The notes beneath the pieces were generated by a model that saw only the letters and a program-made list of their open reading frames with translations, searched no databases and had not been told where the DNA came from. From Rhizophagus irregularis (Eukaryota > Glomeromycota > Glomeromycetes > Glomerales > Glomeraceae): a stretch of 64,000 bases of DNA. The DNA is taken from assembly GCF_026210795.1 (NCBI RefSeq), contig NC_089460.1, forward strand, positions 248,001 through 312,000, written 5' to 3'. Positions 33,532 through 45,171 of the stretch are shown in pieces. Numbering within the stretch: position 1 is the stretch's first letter; every line of letters begins with the position of its first letter. The translations under genes were made by a program, and so were the position numbers.

Positions 33532-34200
33532 ATGAATAATAAAAAAAGTAAAATTGAAACCTTTAACTCCGTGTCTGATTTAGTAAAACACAAAAAAAGT
33601 AAAATTGAAACCTCTACCTCTGTTTCTGATTTAGTAAAACCCAGGAAAAGTAAAATTGAAACTTCTGCCTCCATGTCTGATTTAATAAAATCCAAAAAAA
33701 CTAAAATTGAAATCTTTACCTCTGTATCTGATTTAATAAAATCTAAAATGGCCAATTCAATAAAATCAAAAAAACCAAAAATGGCCGATTTAATAAAACC
33801 CAGAAAAAGGTATTTGTATCCATGCCACTGTATTCGTTATGACGGCGCAGAGGTTGATTTTCACACTCAAGAAAATCATACAAATGATGAAAGTTTGTGG
33901 AACTCAGAGGATACTAGGAAAAATCAGGAAGATACTATTACAGCGAGAAAACAAAAAAGATTAATTATTATTCAAGATGTAAACCTTACAAAAAAGTGAA
34001 AAAGGGCATCAAGTTCTAATCTTGATTCTTCCTAACATAATAGTGGCTTTAATCCTTTCAATGAAGATACTGATTCATTCCAACCAAATAATAATGAAAA
34101 CATACATACATTATTTTCATCATTACCATTATTGCTAAATCCTTCTTATTTTCATGTTCCAGCACCTGATGAAAATAAGTTATATATAATTTTTTAGTAA
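33532..34200 (+). pseudogene. Fragment of a CACTA-type transposase N-terminus
   Basis: Starts MNNKKSKIETFNSVSDLVK, with four 20-residue repeats (KSKIETSTSVSDLVKPRK). Then comes CHCIRYDGAEVDFHTQENH, which resembles the CNCSECNGRLVD-PRTK-IH motif at the start of the neighbouring CACTA transposase but has Tyr in place of its third Cys. The frame stops at 33997-33999. Shifted by one, it continues KRASSSNLDSS-stop-HNSGFNPFNEDTDSF and then SSLPLLLNPSYFHVPAPDEN until about 34198. So it is a truncated, frameshifted copy of a second CACTA-like family, not the one at 25.7-32.3 kb. Confidence 0.55.
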
Positions 34201-34654
34201 TCATTAATAAAATAAAGAATCCACTATTTTTATTTAAGTAATGTAAATATTACCAACCTTCTTTTATTTTAATTAATATAGTTATATGAAAATCAGAAGT
34301 GTAAAATTTTAAATATATATTCTTTGGAATTTATGTTATCATATCATATTAAATTTCAAGTATTGTTATTATATGCAATTTTAAATAATTGATATAATAT
34401 TTACTAAAATATAAAAATTTAATACAATTTAACAAAGGTAAATTTTACTTTGATTTACATATAATACATTAAATTTTTCAATATTTTATGATAAAATTCA
34501 CTAAAGATAAATTTTACCTTAATTTACAATAATTTATAAACTAATTTTTAAGCTGGTTTTATCCATTTATCTTGTATATAAGTATTAAAAATTGTAAAAT
34601 TTTTATTTTTAGATTTTTTTAGTTTTTAAAACTGAAAAAATTTAAAATTTAATA
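34201..34654. other. AT-rich non-coding stretch
   Basis: Very AT-rich DNA with short repeats of the AAATTTTACTTTGATTTACA kind (34440 and 34510). No gene or clear element. Confidence 0.4.
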
Positions 34655-35309
34655 AGTCAACTCTCCTAAATGCATTCTCCCTAAATGCATCCTCTGGTTT
34701 GAACCCAAACTTATATGATCTCTAATTATTTACTCTCTATAAATGCACCCCTCTCTAACAAAATTATGTATATGGTAGGATCCAGAAATATTATATAAGG
34801 GTCAGGCAACAAAAAATTTTTTTACTATGAGCTGTATGCAGAGACTTTTTTATATAAGTAGTACGCATAATTGACACCTGATATTAAAAATCCTGCAAAA
34901 ATACGCAAATAAAATTTCAGACATTAAGTAATAAATTATTTTATCATGACTTCTATATTATTTATAAAACCAAATACTAATGTAAAAAAATAATTTACCA
35001 TTTTTCAATAATATTTTACTAAAATTTCACTTTTTAACCCTTAGAAACTTCTTTCAATTAATACTAAATATGTATTACAATGTGGTTAACGTACATTAAA
35101 TATATTATATAAAAATACGCAAACTAATTTTTTACATATAAAATTTTAATAAAAAATACGCAATTTTGATGACCTAACTATGGATGAAAAATTCTTAAAT
35201 TGTACGCAAATCATAACTTTACTCTGTCTAATTCCACTATATCTGTGTACCCTACCTCTGTATGTATATTTCTGGGTCCTTATATGGTGCATTTATAGGG
35301 AGTTGACTG
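34655..35309. mobile_element. AAGTCAACTC/CAGTCAACTC-ended TA element (655 bp)
   Basis: The left end AAGTCAACTCTCCTAAATGC follows TA (34653-54). The right end TTATAGGGAGTTGACTG precedes TA (35310-11). These ends match the larger element at 54386-56343. Non-coding inside, with repeated TACGCAA words. Confidence 0.7.
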
Positions 35310-35832
35310 TAATATGATAGTGAATTTTACCTGAGGTGATTGTTACCCTCTTGATGAATTTTACCCCTGGTGAGCGTATAATAATATGTAAATTGAATAT
35401 AAATAATAATTGATCAATTTCAGTTAGTGTGTGTGAATCATATGAATTATGCCAATTTTACATAGATGATTAGCCTTATTTGTGCTATGAATTGATACCA
35501 AATTTGGCAAAGATAAAAAGTTTAAAATACTGCTTATTATATTTGTTACATGAAATATACTCAAAAGACAAACCTTCTTAACGTTAAGGTGCGTATAAAA
35601 ATAAAAGAAGCTCAAATTGTAAGTGGTATATTAATCGAATTGGCAAAAAATAGTCTTAAGTTTAATTTAAAGGCCTCGATATGAATAAAAGAAAACCGAA
35701 AAAAATTTGTGATCACTCTACCTTACGCCAAAAATGGGTTATATGATGTCATAAATTATAATGCAATATTGACATCATTCGTTATAAAATCCCAACTTTT
35801 TTCCTCAAGCTTTCTGCAACTTAACGTTAATA

Positions 35833-38385
35833 ATGTCCAAAAATTCCGACGCAGTTTCACAAGTAAATTCAACGAATTTGGCTCAAGGGACGGACAAATT
35901 ACTGTTTCACCAAATTCGTCAAAAGGGAAATAAAGATATCTTTGCTGACTACATAATACTCCTTCGAACGATTCCAACGAAGAGTACTGATAAGGAAGAA
36001 CATAAAAAGAAGCTTGAAGAAACGTGCAGAAAAGTTATATATAGTTTAGAACAGGCTGGTCTACAAGCTGAAGTCCGCAGAGGCTCTGACAAATTAATTT
36101 TTATATTTGTTCTCTGTGATTTACATAGGCTAAAGAGAGAGGTCGAAACCTCGAGGTATATTTTGAAAATAAATAGTTTGACGTTTTTTATATTAGCTAA
36201 TTTGTCATTATATCAATGAATGTAGAATTAATGACTGGTTTGCAGGTGTTCGTGTAAAGGATATTCAAGATGATAATGAAGTCGAAAACGACGAGCCTCT
36301 ACCAGACTCTGAACGATTACGTCTAGTATATGAAATTATAACAAAACCCGTACAAGAAAAAGGTGCTGGTATTAATCCCGGACTTGGCGATTTTGAATTG
36401 GTTGAGAGTATATTGCTTCTTCAAGATGACGAATACAATGAGGTTTAAAGTCTATGAATAAAAATAACATACGTAAAAAATTTTTTTTTCTCTTTAATTA
36501 ATTGGCGACTTTTAATTTATCACATCCTAATAGGAGTGGATAAAGACTTGGTCAACCAAGTGGATAATCGAAAAAGAAGATCTGCTTAGATTAAGAAATC
36601 ATTTTGGAGAAAAGGTATTCAATCATATTTATTACACAAGAATCAATGTGTGAGGCTAATAAGTTTTATTTTATTTTATAGATTGCATATTACTTCGCTT
36701 TTCTTCAATACTATTGCGTTTGGCTCATTGTGCCATCAATTGTTGGTTTATTTACTTGGTTGACTTTATCTGAATATTCCATCTTCTATGGGGTCTCAAT
36801 TGCCCTATGGTCCATAGTATTCGTAGAATTTTGGCGACGAAAGGAATATGAGTTATCCGTCTGGTGGGGAGTACGTAATTACTCTCGCGTTGAACGTTGC
36901 CGTCCAACTTTTCAAGAAGAATATTACATTCCAGATCCCATAACTGGTGAAAATAAACCTTATTTTTCTCCATGGAGAAGATGGTTACGAAGAGCTGTCG
37001 CAGCTCCAATAATTATTATGTTTAGTTTAACATTATCTGTGACATTGCTTTTCTATATCTTACTTAATGTTATAATGTCTGACTATTATGATGGGCCATT
37101 TAGAGAAGAGTTGGTATGTGTTCAATTTTGTTTGCCATTTTATTGTGATGCTAATAAATTTTATATCGAAAAATTTATTACAGATGTATCTACCGACTGT
37201 AGCTTATTGTGCCTTAGTTCCTGCGTTAAACATGTTTTACACAAAGATTGCACGGCGTCTTAACGAATATGAAAACTATGAGACTGAATCCTATTATGAA
37301 TTTAATCTCTCTCAAAAGATCTTCATATCCAATTTTCTTATAGGAAATCTTTCAATTTTCTTTATTGGCTGGATTTATATCCCTTTCAATTACGAGATTG
37401 GACAATACTTTGGAAGTTTTTTTGAAATATTTGGGTTATCAGTCACAATTGAACCTGTTGGGCCAGAAAGACTGATGAATGAATTGAAATATTTTGTTTT
37501 GACTGGTCAAATTATGAGCCTTTTCATGGAAATTGCATTACCCTATTTACTTCGAGCTGGGGCAGTTGGGGTTAAGAAAATACAACGGACTACCACCAAA
37601 GATGATGCAAGAAACGAAGACGAGTCTGCATTTTTGAAGAGAATTAGAAAAGAAGCTAAGTTACCTGTGTATGATATATTTGAGGATTATGCTGAAATTA
37701 TCACTCAGGTATTAATTTTATCGTATTAAGTTTCAAACAATAAAATTTTATGTAAATATTCGTTTTAATTTGAAATTTTTATATTATAGTTCGGTTATGT
37801 AAGCTTATTCTCTGTAATATGGCCATTAACACCAATAGCGGCACTTATCAATAATTTGGTAGAATTACGTTCTGATGCCATCAAGTTATGTGTACATACT
37901 CGACGACCAATACCACATCGTGCTGATAGCATTGGTCCATGGTTGGAAAACTTGGTAGATTACATAATAATTCTTTTTTCTTCGTTTTATAATAAACTTT
38001 TACTAACAATAAATTGTTGTACCTGTAGGAGCTACTTACTTGGTTATCAGCAATAACAAACCCTTCTTTACTTTATCTATACCATCCAACCTCAAAGGCA
38101 TTTTCATCTGCTTCGTTAATTGTTATGATGGCACTCATATTTTGTACTGAACATATTTTCAGTATTGTTCGCTATATTGTACGACAAATGATGTCCGCCA
38201 TTCCAAGTTCTGCGGATGATTATATTAAAAGTCAGGAATATAATGCAAAGAAACGGTTACTGGAAAAGAGAGCACCTGCTATTAAGAGACAAATATCAAA
38301 TCAAGAGAAAGGAGGAACTTGGACGTGGGGTAATGATCTTGAAGAATCTCTTCGTTCTGCCATCCACGACTATAAGACTGAATGA
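35833..38385 (+). CDS. Anoctamin / TMEM16-family membrane protein (Ist2-like)
   Basis: Seven exons: 35833-36155, 36226-36442, 36534-36614, 36682-37113, 37184-37708, 37790-37954 and 38029-38385, giving 699 residues. All introns are 67-91 nt. TMEM16 proteins are ion channels or lipid scramblases; fungal Ist2-like members tether ER to plasma membrane. The soluble N-terminal domain ends RINDWFAGVRVKDIQDD across intron 1. IITKPVQEKGAGINPGLG and LLRLRNHFGEKIAYYFAFLQ lead into the transmembrane region. Family landmarks are LIVPSIVGLF, EFWRRKE, VGPERLMNELKYFVLTGQI, AEIITQFGYVSLFSVIWPL, NLVELRSDAIKLC and RRPIPHRADSIGPW. The ELRSDA and R-P-R-A-SIGPW blocks are characteristic. The C-terminal tail is short and basic (KKRLLEKRAPAIKRQIS), much shorter than in yeast Ist2. 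It is convergent with the NADPH oxidase gene. Confidence 0.93.
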
Positions 38386-38924
38386 AAATCGAAAAGTCGA
38401 TTTTTTATTAAATTTGTAAATAATGATAAAATTTCAATTTCAATTTTGTGTGACATTGTCTACATAATTATCTCGAATTTTGTATTTTTATATATCTTAC
38501 ATGAAAACGAGGTTTTCGTTTTTATTAAGTTATTACTTTATAGGTTACATTATAACTGAGAATCTGTACATGTTTGACATGTTTCATTTTTATTACTTGA
38601 TTCAAAGCTAAGCAAAAATAAACATTTAGTATAAGTACTACTTAGCAATTACACAAGGATATTTGGATATAAAAGATCGATAGATTCCAAACGTGTAAAT
38701 TGATAATAAATCTAATAAATCCATTATATGAATGAGTAAATTAAGTATAGTTTTTCATTAAAAACATTCTCTAAAATATTAAACAACTAAAATTATAACA
38801 AAAAAACTAACTGGTATACATGCATCACTAATAAAGAATAAATAATCTGTCGTTCTATATTGTAATGTGATTTTTCTATCTATAAATGGATTATTAAGTG
38901 TATATTTAACAATCTTAAGATTGA
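38386..38924. other. Convergent 3' spacer between anoctamin and NADPH oxidase genes
   Basis: About 540 bp of AT-rich sequence holding both 3' untranslated regions. No other gene is seen; the open frames here lie in the last intron or the 3' end of the oxidase gene. Confidence 0.5.
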
Positions 38925-41120
38925 TCAAAAATTTTCTAAAAAGAAAGAAAATTGAATTAATTATTAAATCATATTTAATAAAAAATATTAAATTGCCTCT
39001 TACCTTTTCCATAAAAAAATCTAGTTCCATCCTCAAAACCTTGACTCCAAAGGTTACATTTCGTATGTAAGGTTTTACCAAGTGGTTTTGGTCCACAGAA
39101 GAAAACACCAATATCCGTTGCTTGATATTGATCTCTCATATTCGAGAAGATCTTATCCCAATTAGGACGGCCAAAATGTGTTGGTGCGCGAAGGCCTGTG
39201 ATTGTATCTTTAACATTACCATCATCATTCACGAGAATATTTCCAACCTCCGAATGACGTAATCGACCCGTAAGATAAATGTGTGTTTCAATGAATTGTT
39301 CAATGTCTTGCTCTTCAATAGCTGACAATAGTGATTGAAACCATTCGAAAGACTAAATTTCATTGAAAGAAAAGTATTAGGAAAATATATAAAGTAAAAA
39401 AAAAGCTTAAGTAAAATCTTACATCATAATCACGGCAAACCCAGAAAAAGTATACTTTAGATAATTTGGTCGATTTTGTGGGGTAATTAACGCGATACCA
39501 AATGCTTTTAAGAATACTAGCGAATGGAGTAACACCAATGCCAGCACCAACAAGCATAGCAACTTCAAATTTAAACACATCTTCAGAAGCACTTCCAAAT
39601 GGACCATCAACCATAATCCTAGGTAAAATTTTTTGAAGTTCTGGGTTATTTGTTGAAATATCAATTCCATCATATTGACTTTTTATACGATCTCTATGTT
39701 CTTTACGAATTCTTAATTCCTCATCATAATTGCATCCTAATTTTATGGATAAAGCTTTGGTAAAATCACCAACAACACGGATATGTACTGATATATAATC
39801 CTCTTCCGGTGCAGATGTTAAAGTAAAAGGATGCCATTCCCAAAGTGATACTTCGGGGCAGGATAAAAAGATATATTGTCCAGCTTTAGTTGACATGGAA
39901 GGTTTTTTAATTTGTATTTCAACAACACGTGAAGGATGCATGACAACTTTTGAAACATAAGATCTTTTTCGTGCACGAATTTCGCGAAGAATACGTTCAC
40001 TAATATAAATTACTCCTGAAGCTATCCAATATTTCCAGAAATTAGCAATACTATCACATTTTGGTTCTCTATCAGGCTTAATCATACAAAACGCTCCATG
40101 AAAGGCCCAAGCTCCAAAAAATGGAACAAAAAGATGATGAAAATACCAAAATCTATTAAAATGACTTCGTCTTGCACTTTCTCTTGCAGTAGCAACCATA
40201 ATAACCAACGATATAAGCATTACATAGCCCGTTGCACCAGGTCCCGTTTCGAAATTAAGTTCAAGCCATCCTAATATTGGCGAAGGAGTAGTAATGGCTA
40301 GTTTTGCAAAATTAACCCAATGAGCAACAGTATGAAGTACAGAGAAAAAAAGTAAAGACCAGCCAATAGCTTTATGAAATTCGATATTTTCATCGAAAGG
40401 TACGATATTATTAAGAGGTGTTGCGCGAATAATGGAAATTAAATTCCTACAAACAGGAAATAAAATCATGGCAGCATCAAGATGAAGAACTAATGCGGCT
40501 GATCTTGCAATTGAATATGTTATGCCAAAGGCGGCTCTTGCTCCCGTCAAATTATCGCTATAAAAGTAATTGAGAAAAGCTAAAGCAAAAACCAAACCGT
40601 GAAGTGCTATCCATACTCCAAAAAATATGGCACGACCGCCTGGAATTGATAAATAATAATTAGAAAACATTACTTCCTCGATATGTATAATGCCTTTCTA
40701 TCCTTCTTTAGATATACCTTCATTAATCATCCATGCTTGAAGTTTTTCAAATTTTGTAACTGGTTTTTTAACAGTTACAGCTGTACCATTTGAGGGATAA
40801 GGATCAAATTTATCAAGATTAGGTATCTTCTTTACAGAATCTCCTCTAGCTATTTTTCTTAATGAATCACCGCGTCCTACATTACCAGGATTATTTACTA
40901 AAAGTTTTTTTGAGGGTTGTCTTTGAATAACAGCATCTTCAGAATATACTATACTATCATGTGTACCGACACTTGTAGAATAACTATTTCTAAAATCTGA
41001 ACTATCAACGTATTCACTTGTTCCTTCGTATTCACTTGTATATCGATTATTTTCACCATTAGACAAGTTCGGGTCGAAATATGGGTTATATCCAAGCGAA
41101 GGATTTGTAGATTTACTCAT
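38925..41120 (-). CDS. nox: NADPH oxidase (NOX, fungal NoxA/NoxB type)
   Basis: Four exons on the minus strand: 41120-40718, 40639-39423, 39352-39004 and 38935-38925, giving 659 residues. The enzyme passes electrons from NADPH through FAD and two haems across the membrane to make superoxide. The first intron joins KLQAWMINE to GGRAIFFGVW, so a long Ser/Asn-rich N-terminal extension (about 120 residues) precedes the usual NOX start. Haem-binding His occur in LVLHLDAAM, LHTVAHWV and FHHLFVPFFGAWAFHG. The FAD site is HPFTLTSAP, and the nicotinamide sites are DGPFGSASEDVF, GAGIGVTPFASIL and FFCGPKPLGKTL. The last exon is only 11 nt and supplies the invariant C-terminal ENF (FFYGK-ENF-stop). No EF-hands, so it is not NoxC-like. 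It is divergent from the RRM gene. Confidence 0.95.
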
Positions 41121-41666
41121 GATTTATTTATTCTCGGTTTTAAAATTATTGTGGTTTTTTATTATTTTCGCGTTATATTTTAAACAAGTATACACCAAAA
41201 AACACTCAGAATACACAGAAATGTTCACGATAATAATAAACTCGGCCAGCCGAGAGAGACTTTATTAGAATAAAAAGGTGGTTGTAAAATATCAAAATGA
41301 TAGAGTATTAAAAAGAAATAAAAAAATTTAGTGTGCTAGTATATAAATGGACAGTTATCCAAAAAAATAAATATAAAAACAAACTCCTTATGTTTGTTTA
41401 TATTCATGTTACCTGATAGCAAAATTTAGATTTTTAGGGGTACTAGTTGTTTCATTTTAAGTTAATTTAGACGCAGTAATATAAGGAAACATTGTTCTAA
41501 ATCGAGATAATATCTAAAAATTTACGTTTCATTTGATGCGATTTGTTCTTTGTAAATTTACCTGAAACAATTGGGAACATCATACGATTTTTTTTTCGTA
41601 AATTTGTGCAACTATGTAACTATTTGATGATCGATCATCAATGTTGTGATCGACGCAAAGAAAAAG
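41121..41666. promoter_or_regulatory. Divergent promoter region, NADPH oxidase / RRM gene
   Basis: 546 bp separate the two divergent starts. It contains T/A runs and a GATGATCGATCATC palindrome near 41623-41640. Assignment as promoter is by position only. Confidence 0.5.
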
Positions 41667-42350
41667 ATGACTTCTGGTATGAAAGACAACAATAATAGAA
41701 CTACGATCTATGTTGGTACTATGAGCATTATTATGTATTATTTTTTTTTCTTTTACATTTTACCACTACCTTCTAACCCTTAATATTTCTATAGGTGGAC
41801 TAGACGATCAAGTAAATGAGCAAATCTTACATGCAGCATTTATTCCGTTCGGTGACATAGTAGAGATTCAAATACCACCAGATCCAGCATCTCGTATGTA
41901 ACATTCTATGCTTAGCCTTCTTTCCTTGTAAATAATTTATACGTTTTTATGCATTTTAAATCATTTGTTAGATAATCAACATCGCGGATTTGGCTTTGTG
42001 GAATTTGAAGAAGCAAGTGACGCACAAGCCTCAATAGATAATATGAATTTATCAGAACTATATGGTAAAGTAATAAAAGTTAATTTAGCGAGACCAATTC
42101 GAATTAAAGATGGAAGTATGAGAGCAGGTAAAATATTGTAATTAGTCTTTAATGGTATTTCGATATTTTGAAGATTTTGTTTATACAAAAAATATTGTTT
42201 ATAGTATGGTCCGAAGATGCGTGGCTACAAAAATACGCGCTTAAATCTGCTGATCCGAATGTACCTTATGAATCAGATGAAAATGAAGGAGATAAGCAGC
42301 AACAAGAAGGGAAATCAGATGCAACACAAATGAAATCTCCCGAACAATAA
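41667..42350 (+). CDS. RRM protein resembling the RNA-binding half of PPIE/Cyp33 cyclophilin
   Basis: Four exons, 41667-41715, 41795-41893, 41972-42127 and 42205-42350, giving 149 residues. One RRM is visible: RNP2 TIYVGGLDD, the segment [22 protein letters not shown]1 [26 protein letters not shown] and [16 protein letters not shown], followed by [12 protein letters not shown]. The [17 protein letters not shown] and R-VW-(D/E)DWL sequence is that of the N-terminal RRM of spliceosomal cyclophilin E. The cyclophilin domain itself is absent: the protein ends in a short acidic/Gln-rich tail, and the next gene begins 40 bp later on the other strand. It would act in the nucleus in pre-mRNA processing by family analogy. 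An RRM-only form is common in fungi as far as I recall. Confidence 0.9.
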
Positions 42351-42390
42351 TTTTACAATATGGGGGGGTTCATTAAAATATTATTATATT

Positions 42391-45171
42391 CTATATTACG
42401 CTTGTCGTCGAGGCTTCTAATTTACGTTGATCCGATTCCGTTAAAAATTCACGATGCTGTTTTTCAAAATTTATATAATCCTGAGTAGTAGTATTTCTTT
42501 TCTTTTCTTCATCAACACAAAAAATATCTTGTGTACTAAAATTAAGTTGATCATTTTCTTCTTTGTAATGAGGAGGACATTGAGAAATATTGTTATGAAG
42601 GTTAATTCCACGATTAATTAAATCATTAAAAGTAGTTAAATTACCCCAAAGATTAGTTACAGGTAATTCAGTGAAATCGGTTAAATGATTATTTGGCAAT
42701 TCATCATATAAGGTAAAATCTTTCATTAAAGGTACACCAAATATAGTAACGGGTTCAGGTTTGTCTTTTATAAGGTGAATATGTATGCCAATTTCTGCAT
42801 GATTGGTAGAAAAACTAGTGAAGTTTTTATAATTAGGATATAACATAACATAACCTCTTAAATAAATTAATTCAATAAAATATTTTTTCCAGGATTTTTT
42901 CCATTTAAATGATGATCTACTATTTGGTACGATGATTTCTTGTGAATGATAATTTGATTCATCGTCTAATCTTCTAATAAGATATTCATGAAATTCTTTC
43001 CAGATCTCAGGAAAGTATACCGCACCCCAACTACATGGTACTTGAGACAAATAAGGGGAGCGACTAGGAAATTTTGTTCCATGAAATATAGATTCAGGAT
43101 CGTATGGTCTACGACCAACCATATGCAACTCCATCTGTCTTTGTCCGTATAAACTTATACCAAATAATCTTTGATATTTAGCAGGACCATACCGATATTT
43201 TAAAATAGTATACTTAACCCAAAGATAATAAAATGGAGATACCTCAACATCATCTTCTAATAATATACCATAATCATTATAATCATTTGGATAATATGAT
43301 TCTACTACCGCAGGTAGTAAACCTCCTTGGATTACTCTATGACGAACATTTTTTGAGCCATGATTCCATAGAAATTTCGAGCAAAATTCTATTGTAACTG
43401 GATCAGCTCCTCTGTCCATATTTATTGTTAATGTAATATTATCATCACCAAAGTAATATGACGCGTTTAATGAATGAATTAATCGTGATAATGAATCTGG
43501 TCTGTTCTGTGTTATTATTTGCAATTGAATTTTTGGTTTATTCCAATTTTTTAATGAATAAAATGGCAAATCAATTATCAATCCTGTTACGTATTCAATT
43601 TCTTCTAATGGTATTTTAATCACCGTAATAGTATTAGTATTCTCTATATTAAATTCTTCAATCGCCGATGAAATTCCTTGATTGATGAAATCTTTTGTAA
43701 TTTTAGCATAAATTAATATTTCAGGTTTTAAAAATTCTATCATATGTTTAACATCTTTATGCACTTGATTTCTAATATTAGTATTATCATTCTCGAATGA
43801 ATTGGTTCGAACGTCAAGATCATAAACATTTATATGACCACATGATGATTTCTTGTTTTTAATAATATTCCTTAACCTTGATATATCTAATCCACGATCT
43901 TTTCCTGTTGTAATAACATTGACCGAATTATTACTTGTCAATGATAGTTTACAATATAGTGATCTAAAATATTTTTCTTGATAAATTCCATCGAAAATAA
44001 ACATAATCTTATTCTTACTAGAAGATTCTTTTACAATTAATGGGTATCCACGTTCAATATAATGTGCCCAAGCAGCATTATTTGAAAACTCTCGACTTAA
44101 GTTATTGCAAGTAACGGTTTGAATTGATATTGTACTTATATCACCCCGTGATTCTTGATTAAATGTAGGAAGTATAATGGAAGGTATATTAGAACGATAC
44201 CTAAGAGCAAAACTAATCAAAAATTCTAATGGAAGATAAATGGCATCTTTATTATTCTCTTTAAATAAAGTTGATAACCATTGTTTTTGTAAAAACCATA
44301 TATTTGTTAACATATCAACCCGTTTTGATGTTCTTGAATATTTCATCATACCATCATTAGAATATGTAAAAAATGATGATATATGATCATCATAACAAGT
44401 CAATGAAACTTCATAATCAACCTCACTTGGTATATTATTAAGATTTGCTCCCATAGTACCCAATAATGTATTGTTATATTCTTTTGTATTTGATATATAA
44501 AACATATTTTGTAAATATCGATTTCCTAAAATCACTCTGGAATTCAGCAACAATATATATTTTGTTTGAACTTTTTGTGCTATTTGTAAATATGCAAATG
44601 GACCTAAATTATCAATTTCTTTAATATATACTTGAACATAATTAATTAACTTCTTTTCCAGTAATAATTTATTTATATTATCTACTTGTTCTGCTAATGT
44701 TATTATCCAAATTGATTCGGGTTTAACTGTTTGAGAAATGACCGCATCCAATTGTTTATCAATATTTCTATCATCATCTTCATCATCTTCATCATTTTGA
44801 TTATTTTGATTATTAGCGTGAAAAATTATTACTGTTACTGGCACTTTAGAATCTAATGTTGAAACCCAGGCCGATTCTAAATGTAATAATTCTATGTAAG
44901 TATGACCTTTAAAGACACCTGTGTTTAAAGTTTCAAAGTAAGTGTGTGGTATATTATCATTTTCACTGTTTATGTTATTATGTTGCTTGGGAGAGTATTG
45001 GTGATTCGTTATGATATTTAAGTAAAATATGGCAAAAAAGAAAAGTGAAAGTGAGAGGAGAACTATATAACGAAATATTCTAGGAAAAGAACTTGTACGT
45101 AATAAATAACACGTTATCCCAGCACGTTTATAATAGGAAAAACGTGTTTGTGAACTTTCCTTATAATGCAT
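42391..45171 (-). CDS. Large type II membrane glycosyltransferase-like protein
   Basis: A single exon of 926 residues. A short basic N-terminus is followed by one membrane segment (IVLLSLSLFFFAIFYLNII, about residues 35-55) and a long luminal part, the layout of a Golgi type II enzyme. The first half contains a GT-A-like region (VPVTVIIFHANN...LDAVISQTVKPESIWIITLA). The second half has a clearer nucleotide-sugar transferase core: IQLQIITQNRPDSLSRLIHS, ITLTINMDRGADP, then YGILLEDDVEVSPFYYLWV with the acidic LEDD metal site (about residue 634), followed by PCSWGAVYFPEIWKEF and a conserved C-terminal part. It is related to uncharacterised fungal family 2-like transferases; donor and acceptor are unknown. 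Asn/Asp-rich inserts are low-complexity. It is convergent with the RRM gene (40 bp between stops). Confidence 0.75.
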   Translation of the reverse strand: MHYKESSQTRFSYYKRAGITCYLLRTSSFPRIFRYIVLLSLSLFFFAIFYLNIITNHQYSPKQHNNINSENDNIPHTYFETLNTGVFKGHTYIELLHLESAWVSTLDSKVPVTVIIFHANNQNNQNDEDDEDDDRNIDKQLDAVISQTVKPESIWIITLAEQVDNINKLLLEKKLINYVQVYIKEIDNLGPFAYLQIAQKVQTKYILLLNSRVILGNRYLQNMFYISNTKEYNNTLLGTMGANLNNIPSEVDYEVSLTCYDDHISSFFTYSNDGMMKYSRTSKRVDMLTNIWFLQKQWLSTLFKENNKDAIYLPLEFLISFALRYRSNIPSIILPTFNQESRGDISTISIQTVTCNNLSREFSNNAAWAHYIERGYPLIVKESSSKNKIMFIFDGIYQEKYFRSLYCKLSLTSNNSVNVITTGKDRGLDISRLRNIIKNKKSSCGHINVYDLDVRTNSFENDNTNIRNQVHKDVKHMIEFLKPEILIYAKITKDFINQGISSAIEEFNIENTNTITVIKIPLEEIEYVTGLIIDLPFYSLKNWNKPKIQLQIITQNRPDSLSRLIHSLNASYYFGDDNITLTINMDRGADPVTIEFCSKFLWNHGSKNVRHRVIQGGLLPAVVESYYPNDYNDYGILLEDDVEVSPFYYLWVKYTILKYRYGPAKYQRLFGISLYGQRQMELHMVGRRPYDPESIFHGTKFPSRSPYLSQVPCSWGAVYFPEIWKEFHEYLIRRLDDESNYHSQEIIVPNSRSSFKWKKSWKKYFIELIYLRGYVMLYPNYKNFTSFSTNHAEIGIHIHLIKDKPEPVTIFGVPLMKDFTLYDELPNNHLTDFTELPVTNLWGNLTTFNDLINRGINLHNNISQCPPHYKEENDQLNFSTQDIFCVDEEKKRNTTTQDYINFEKQHREFLTESDQRKLEASTTSVI

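Noticed and set aside
35424-35615. Minus-strand 63-codon frame before the anoctamin gene
   Set aside because: No domain, no splice support, AT-rich composition; it is likely promoter or leader DNA.
38779-39111. Separate protein frame MVFSSVDQNHLVKPYIRNV on the minus strand
   Set aside because: It overlaps NADPH oxidase exon 3 and the last intron in another frame.
40671-40720. In-frame TAG between the two large NADPH oxidase frames as a nonsense mutation
   Set aside because: Donor GTATAT and acceptor CCAG remove it and restore the family sequence MINEGGRAIFFGVW.
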